Source of the DNA: Balanoglossus misakiensis
Lineage: Eukaryota > Hemichordata
Direction: 5' to 3'
DNA: 64,000 bases
Assembly (NCBI GenBank): GCA_040954595.2
Contig: CM082590.2
Span: forward strand, 8,680,001-8,744,000
Each line of letters starts with the position of its first letter. The stretch's first letter is position 1. Both the position numbers and the translations under genes were made by a program. Of this stretch, positions 40,401 through 46,700 are shown in pieces. The notes under the pieces were generated by a model. The model saw only the letters and a list, made by a program, of their open reading frames with translations, did no database searches and was not told where the DNA came from.

Positions 40401-43400
40401 TATGTAATTAAAACATCACCCAGACTGAAGAAATATACATGACAACAATCATGTGTTTACTGCTACCAGTAAAGTCTATAGTTGTCTAAATTCCTTTTTT
40501 CTCTGATTTCAGGGTAATATTTCGGCCATTAAATTATTTTGAAGAAATATGGACATTCAACTGTTTGACACTATCAATAGTTTTGTGAATACCCTTGGGC
40601 CTGGTTGGAATCATACAATACCAATGACCAGCTCAGCAGTCAGCTGAGGTCCCTTTAAATTTATAAGGTAAGTTTTCGACCATATTTAGTCTTCGGAACA
40701 AGTAAGTTAATGAATTAATGTTGCAAAACAAAACATTTTGATTAATTCAGGGACAAACAAACAAAATAACAAACTCAAAGTAAACGAGTTAAAACCTTTG
40801 GTTGGCCATCCTCATCCTCCTTGATGTAAACAAATAAACAAACAAACAAAAAATAAGGTAAAATAAAAGATTAATAATACAGTTTATATAAAACAACAGA
40901 TTGCCTGAAATTTCTGGCTTTTTAAAAGTCTTGGGTGTTTATGGTACATTGGTGCATAGAGACAATTATACATTCAACTCCAGTGCAGTCACACCAAACT
41001 GTAACACCCAATTTCACGTGCAAAATAGACTATTCCACAACAACACAATGGCACATTCCACAAAGTGAATGAAATATAGGGGTGGTTGCAAAGGGAATAG
41101 ACCAAACCAATACACTTTAGTGGGTGACATGCAATTTACATCTAGTATATAAATGTCGTTAGTTTTTACATACGTCCTTTTCCTATGTCCGATGGATTGC
41201 ATTGAAATTGAACAGGAAAGAACACATTAATTATAATAAATATAGGTAAATTTATTTTTGGTCGGAAACCTGGTTGCCATAGACACATTAAAGCAATCTG
41301 ATCTAGACATAGACACTTGGTTGCAATGGCAAACGGCCATGGTTTTAGACATGACCACAAGATTACACAAATTGTTGCTTTTTCATAAATTTTCATTAAA
41401 CTTCCCTCAAATTTTGAACTAAAATTGTTCAAAATATCTTTCTTGATCAACTGATTCTAGATTGATTGTTTTACTTGTTGCTCAATATATCGCATTCTGC
41501 AATGACCTTTAATCTTTGACCCTACCAGCGAACATTTTGATTGGGTGGGGGTCAGCATGTAAGAAACTACTTCAACTTTGGTAAAACAAACACTCCACTG
41601 ATTTCAAGTCAGAAAATAAACTGAACAATGACTGGTGACTAAATAAAACAGTCAGTTTGGAACATTTATCGCAAACAGTCGGCTGGAAAATCGATAAAAC
41701 CTAAATTTTTGACATTCTTTCTGGACAATCTTGCCTATACGCGTCAAAAAAGAACGCCACATCAGAGATTTTCAAACGGTGTTTTCTGCATTTTATAAGT
41801 AACTACAGCCGATAATTTACACCAAACCATTTTCCTAAACCAGACATCAACCCTGCACTAAAAGCCCTAAGCTAAACTGAATACACTTACAAATTCATTT
41901 AATTAAACGTTACACAAATTAAACAAGAAAATGGACGTCTTTCAGAGTTCTGCAACCGATACCGAACACAAATCAGATCAAAATGGCAAACTGGAAGCAT
42001 TTTACAGCATTGTCAATCAAACCTCGACACAAACATTTTGGGTATTATTTAATTACTTTTCTATCAATTGCAGAATTTCTTTCCTTAATCAAATAAAGCT
42101 GCCTTTTATACGTCTAGCGCACAGCACGGTTTCTCGTAAAAACGTTCTTGATTAAGGGCACACTCAACCAATTACATATCAAATGTATTGCTGTCTAAAC
42201 ATTTGTTTCTGTCGTCGTTCATGGATAAAATTCCCAATTTTTCCGTATTTTTCCATATTCAAACTTTATTTTGGAACCAAACCCTACATAAAAGGTTATT
42301 CTTTGCCAATGTGCGAAAATTTCTCTGAAAAATTCAGATTTCTCGTATGTAAATTTGATTTGCGACTCTAACGGCAGACAGAGTTAAAAACTGCCATTCA
42401 ACGTTCATGCATTGAAAAAGGTCCAATTTAACCTGAGCTGACAGGAGTTATTCTACAGCCATTGACTGTTATATAGTGATATTTACGGTAATCGTTGATA
42501 AAAGATTGGTAGCTTTGACCTCTTGATAACAAAGCGGGTTTACACAATGTGTTATTTCACAGAAATTCTTGTCAGCGTATATTTTTCCAAAATAGCACAT
42601 TTATTCTTTATAGGCGCAGAACGTATATTATATAATTTTTGTATTTGTATTAAAATGAGTGTGAATAAATCATAAAATTTATGTTTCAATGACAAAAACC
42701 AAAACGGCCTACATCAGTGAACTGTATCACCATATCAAATTTGCGTCAATTAACACATATTAACACTATAAACAGTAGTTAATAAAAGTATATATTGGAA
42801 CAGAAAAATGGACTAGTTTGGCCATTTAATGCCTAAGTATATTTACATATGCTGATAAAATATTTGAACGAACAAGCCCTGTAATACAGCGACATTTGTC
42901 CGAAAATGGGATATTTATCTCAGTTGAATTTTCGCTACCTGTTCACAAGAGCAGTGTATCATCTATTTCGTTACCAATACTGCTGGTTAAATTAGTTAAT
43001 GGTGCTGGTTAATTAGATTATGAATGGTTACCTTTGTTGGGCGCCGGCTTATGCGGATCTCAAACAATGCAGTGTTGCTATGCGGTTGATAATCTCAATG
43101 ACTGGATTACTGTTTAACTTGTAACCATGTGTTTGCATAGTAGTGGGCAGCGGTCTTTGCTCGCGAGTCGATTTCTGAAGCGCGTTGCGACCGTGATTTC
43201 GAAGGGCACCCTCTAGTGATCGCTTTTACGGTACCGGTAGTTGTTGAAAGAGAGGATGCCCTCTAGTGGTGGATTTACTCTTTTTATTTCGTACGTACAT
43301 GTCTGAGATCCCACACAGTGCCTTTGCATAATCCAACAGTTTTGAACTACACAATTCCAAACTACTTTATTTTTTTACTAAAGTAGCTACCCATTGGTTA

Positions 43401-43739
43401 ACATTCACCACATGACAACACTACAACCAATGAGCACGCAGTTTACATCACTAACCTGGTTATCTTCATTGGCGGATCTGAGTTTGGCCTGACTGGCTTC
43501 TCTGCTCTGTTCGACTTGTTGCATATGAAGTTGGACATCGGCAACTTTCTTGCGCCACCCATCGATCTCGTCATCTTTGGCGCGAATCACCAACTTCAAG
43601 TCATCAATCTGCTTGAGTTTCTCCTACAGAAATGAACGCAGCGGTTTTCAAGTTTTTGATGTGGACGGACATACATACATACATACATACATACATACAT
43701 ACATACATACATACATACATACATACATACATACATACA

Positions 43740-43775
<36 letters not shown>

Positions 43776-46700
43776 CATACATACATACATACATACATAC
43801 ATACATACATACATACATACATACATACATACATACATACATACAGACATACATACAGACGCAACCGATCCCATAAGGTCCCATGGTATATATACCTATA
43901 CAAATGAGACCTAAAAATCATCAAATTGCATGAAACTGTCACAAATTATATCACATTATTACTTTCAATTATTGTGCAAGTCACACAATCAACTTGACAT
44001 TTCGTGGTACACTGATTGGTCAGACTGAGTCACATGACACTGATCCGAGCTACAATTTCTGGCATTTTCGTAGATCTGAAGAAAACTGGTCGTATCCATG
44101 ACAATCAGTCCCCTTTTTGCAAAATTCCAAAATAAGAAATTTCAGGAATCTTGATTTTATTTTAGTGTTGATGAACGAGTAAATTTTCTACGAATTTCCA
44201 GATGAAATGATGTTTTCTAGAACTTTTTACGGGATTGTACGAAACTTGAGCCTGGCTGCGTGCATCTAAACACTGCCCCCTATGGTCGAAATTGCACAAT
44301 CTTTTGGTCACTTGACATCAAGTCAATAATTGATCTGTAATGTTCAAAAAGTTAAATTTTCATAAACTTTTAATAATTAGAAAGTCATTTTACATCATCT
44401 TGCAGTTGATGATAAAATCAAAAAGTCACAAATTCTGTCGTTCTTACCCGAGCAACTTCTGTTTGTGCTTTCTGTTTCTGAATCTCCATATTCTTCACAT
44501 CAATCTGTTTGTACAACATCGTCATTTTGTCTTCCTTGTCCTCAATTTCTGAAAAACAAACAAACAAACAAGCACATTTACTCAAAAACTCAAATACTCA
44601 ACTCAGCACCAAAGATAGCCTTTCTTCAAGACTTTATCACCATATACTAGAAACTCATGCAAAAGTACATTTCTTGGGTTTTTAATGATAAGAATTTTAC
44701 CATCTGTTCAGAAATTTCTGTCAATACTGCAGTCCAATCCAATGATGTGGGTGAAACCATTTACAAGGAATAGGGGTGAAAGGGGTTCTAATACACCAAC
44801 CTGTTTGAGCACCGAGTAACTTTTCAGTCAAGCTCTGGATGTCATCTTTGGCTTGTTGTAAAGCTTTCTCTAATTTCTTCTTACTCCTGAAAAAATAAAT
44901 AAACAATAAATAAACGAATAATTAAGAACAACCAGAACGTCAATGTGACAAACTGAATACTGGTTATATCAAAATGCTGAAGAAAGAAACTAGTTGATAC
45001 ACAGAATAAAAAATGTAGTGAAAATAGCAAATAAACAGCTACTGTCCCTCGGACAGATTGCTTGGTTTTTAACTTGACACCCCCACTCCTCTTAAACTGA
45101 ACTCAACCAGGTCACTGAAAACAATAGGGTTACACCAAACTGAGGTAGAGTAGGGGTAACACAACCAACTTACTTTGTTCCTCCTTTCCCACCAGTTATC
45201 ATCTGCACGTACGTCACCATTTCGTGGTTGATTTCCGACAGTTTTTGGGTGGCGTTTTCGGCAGTGTCCAGCGCGTTCTTGATGCTAGAGGAAATTTCAT
45301 CTAAATCGACTTCTTTTCGCTTTGGCATCAACTCGTCTTCATCGTAGGTGTTAATGGTACTCACAAAAAACTATAAAACAAAAAATCGTCCGAAATAGAA
45401 CGAAAAGTTAGTAGAAGAAAATAATCTCAACAAAGTCTGAGTCATGGTGTCAGATCCCTGAAAAACTACACCTCATCACCTATATTCTAATGGTTCAACC
45501 CACATTTTATATACAGATACAGGAGAGACAAACCAAAATCTAGGAAAAATAGGGGTGTCATGTACACTTACATCATTCAGTTGCGACAAGAGTTTCGCTC
45601 TCTGAGTACAGTTGTCTTCATAACCAACAATAAACACGACGACTTCTTGTTGATATTTCTTCTTTGCGATTGCATCACCGATAATTTTCTCCAGCTCCAC
45701 CTGAAAAAATTGAGAATGTTATCATTAAAGGGACAAAGTCTCTCTCGCTGACCCTTTTCCATTATGTGTGATACAAGACAACATTTATGTTAATGTACAT
45801 GTGGATATATAGTGAATCAACGTTCAACCACACACATCTTCCATCCTGCTTGTAGACACGAGAGTGAACAAGCTTGCCAAAATGAATAATTGGTCTCTAC
45901 CGTTTATTCCCTTTGGGGCAAGTTAAGAGAGACTTTGTCCCTTTAAAACAAGTATTTATTTAGTCTTTTATTTAGTTTTACCTGTTTATTTAGTTTTGTT
46001 TTGAAAAACACCTGTGACATCATTTATATAGCCATGTCTGAGAACTCACACATTGGTAAATAAGAGTCTTTGCATAATCCATTTAACTTCTGCAGGAAAT
46101 TCAATAAATTATTGATTAATTTTCCAAAGCCAATGTGAGTGGGGTCTAGACCTCAAGAATTACACCTTAACCCTTTCACTATCATGGTTTGGTCCAAATC
46201 CATTGTTTTCTATGGTAAACTTGGACTTAGCATAGGGAAGTGGGGGTGAGAAAGTTAAGCACAGGATAATTTTTTTCCCGAAGTACTAAGTTTGAAATAT
46301 CCCGTCTACAACCTGGCCATTTTTTTCACCATTTATAATGCATGCGTTTCATAGCGTCCATTGTCTTGTGCGGTTTCCCAGTAACTTTGTGTTTGCCAAC
46401 ATCGTACATACACTTTAGGAATTTAATCAATAAATTCTTTGTCTCGGAAATAAAACCAGGATTTTTATCTATGTTCCACAGCATTACGCAGATGAATAAT
46501 TAATTTCATATCAATGATTTAAGAGCCGAAACTCATCTGACTAAAAACTTCAATTTTTCCCCAAAATTCTCATCTCTGCTTCAGACCCTATGGTACATAC
46601 TCACAAATTTTCTCGGAATTTGACAAATGCAGAATTCTTTACAAATAAATGGTTACAATCTATGAGAAGCCCTTAATCAGAATGGTAAAGATATTGTAAT

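Noticed and set aside
43550-43942. Long His/Tyr/Thr and Cys/Met/Tyr/Val ORFs
   Set aside because: Pure by-products of the (ACAT)n microsatellite, open on both strands.
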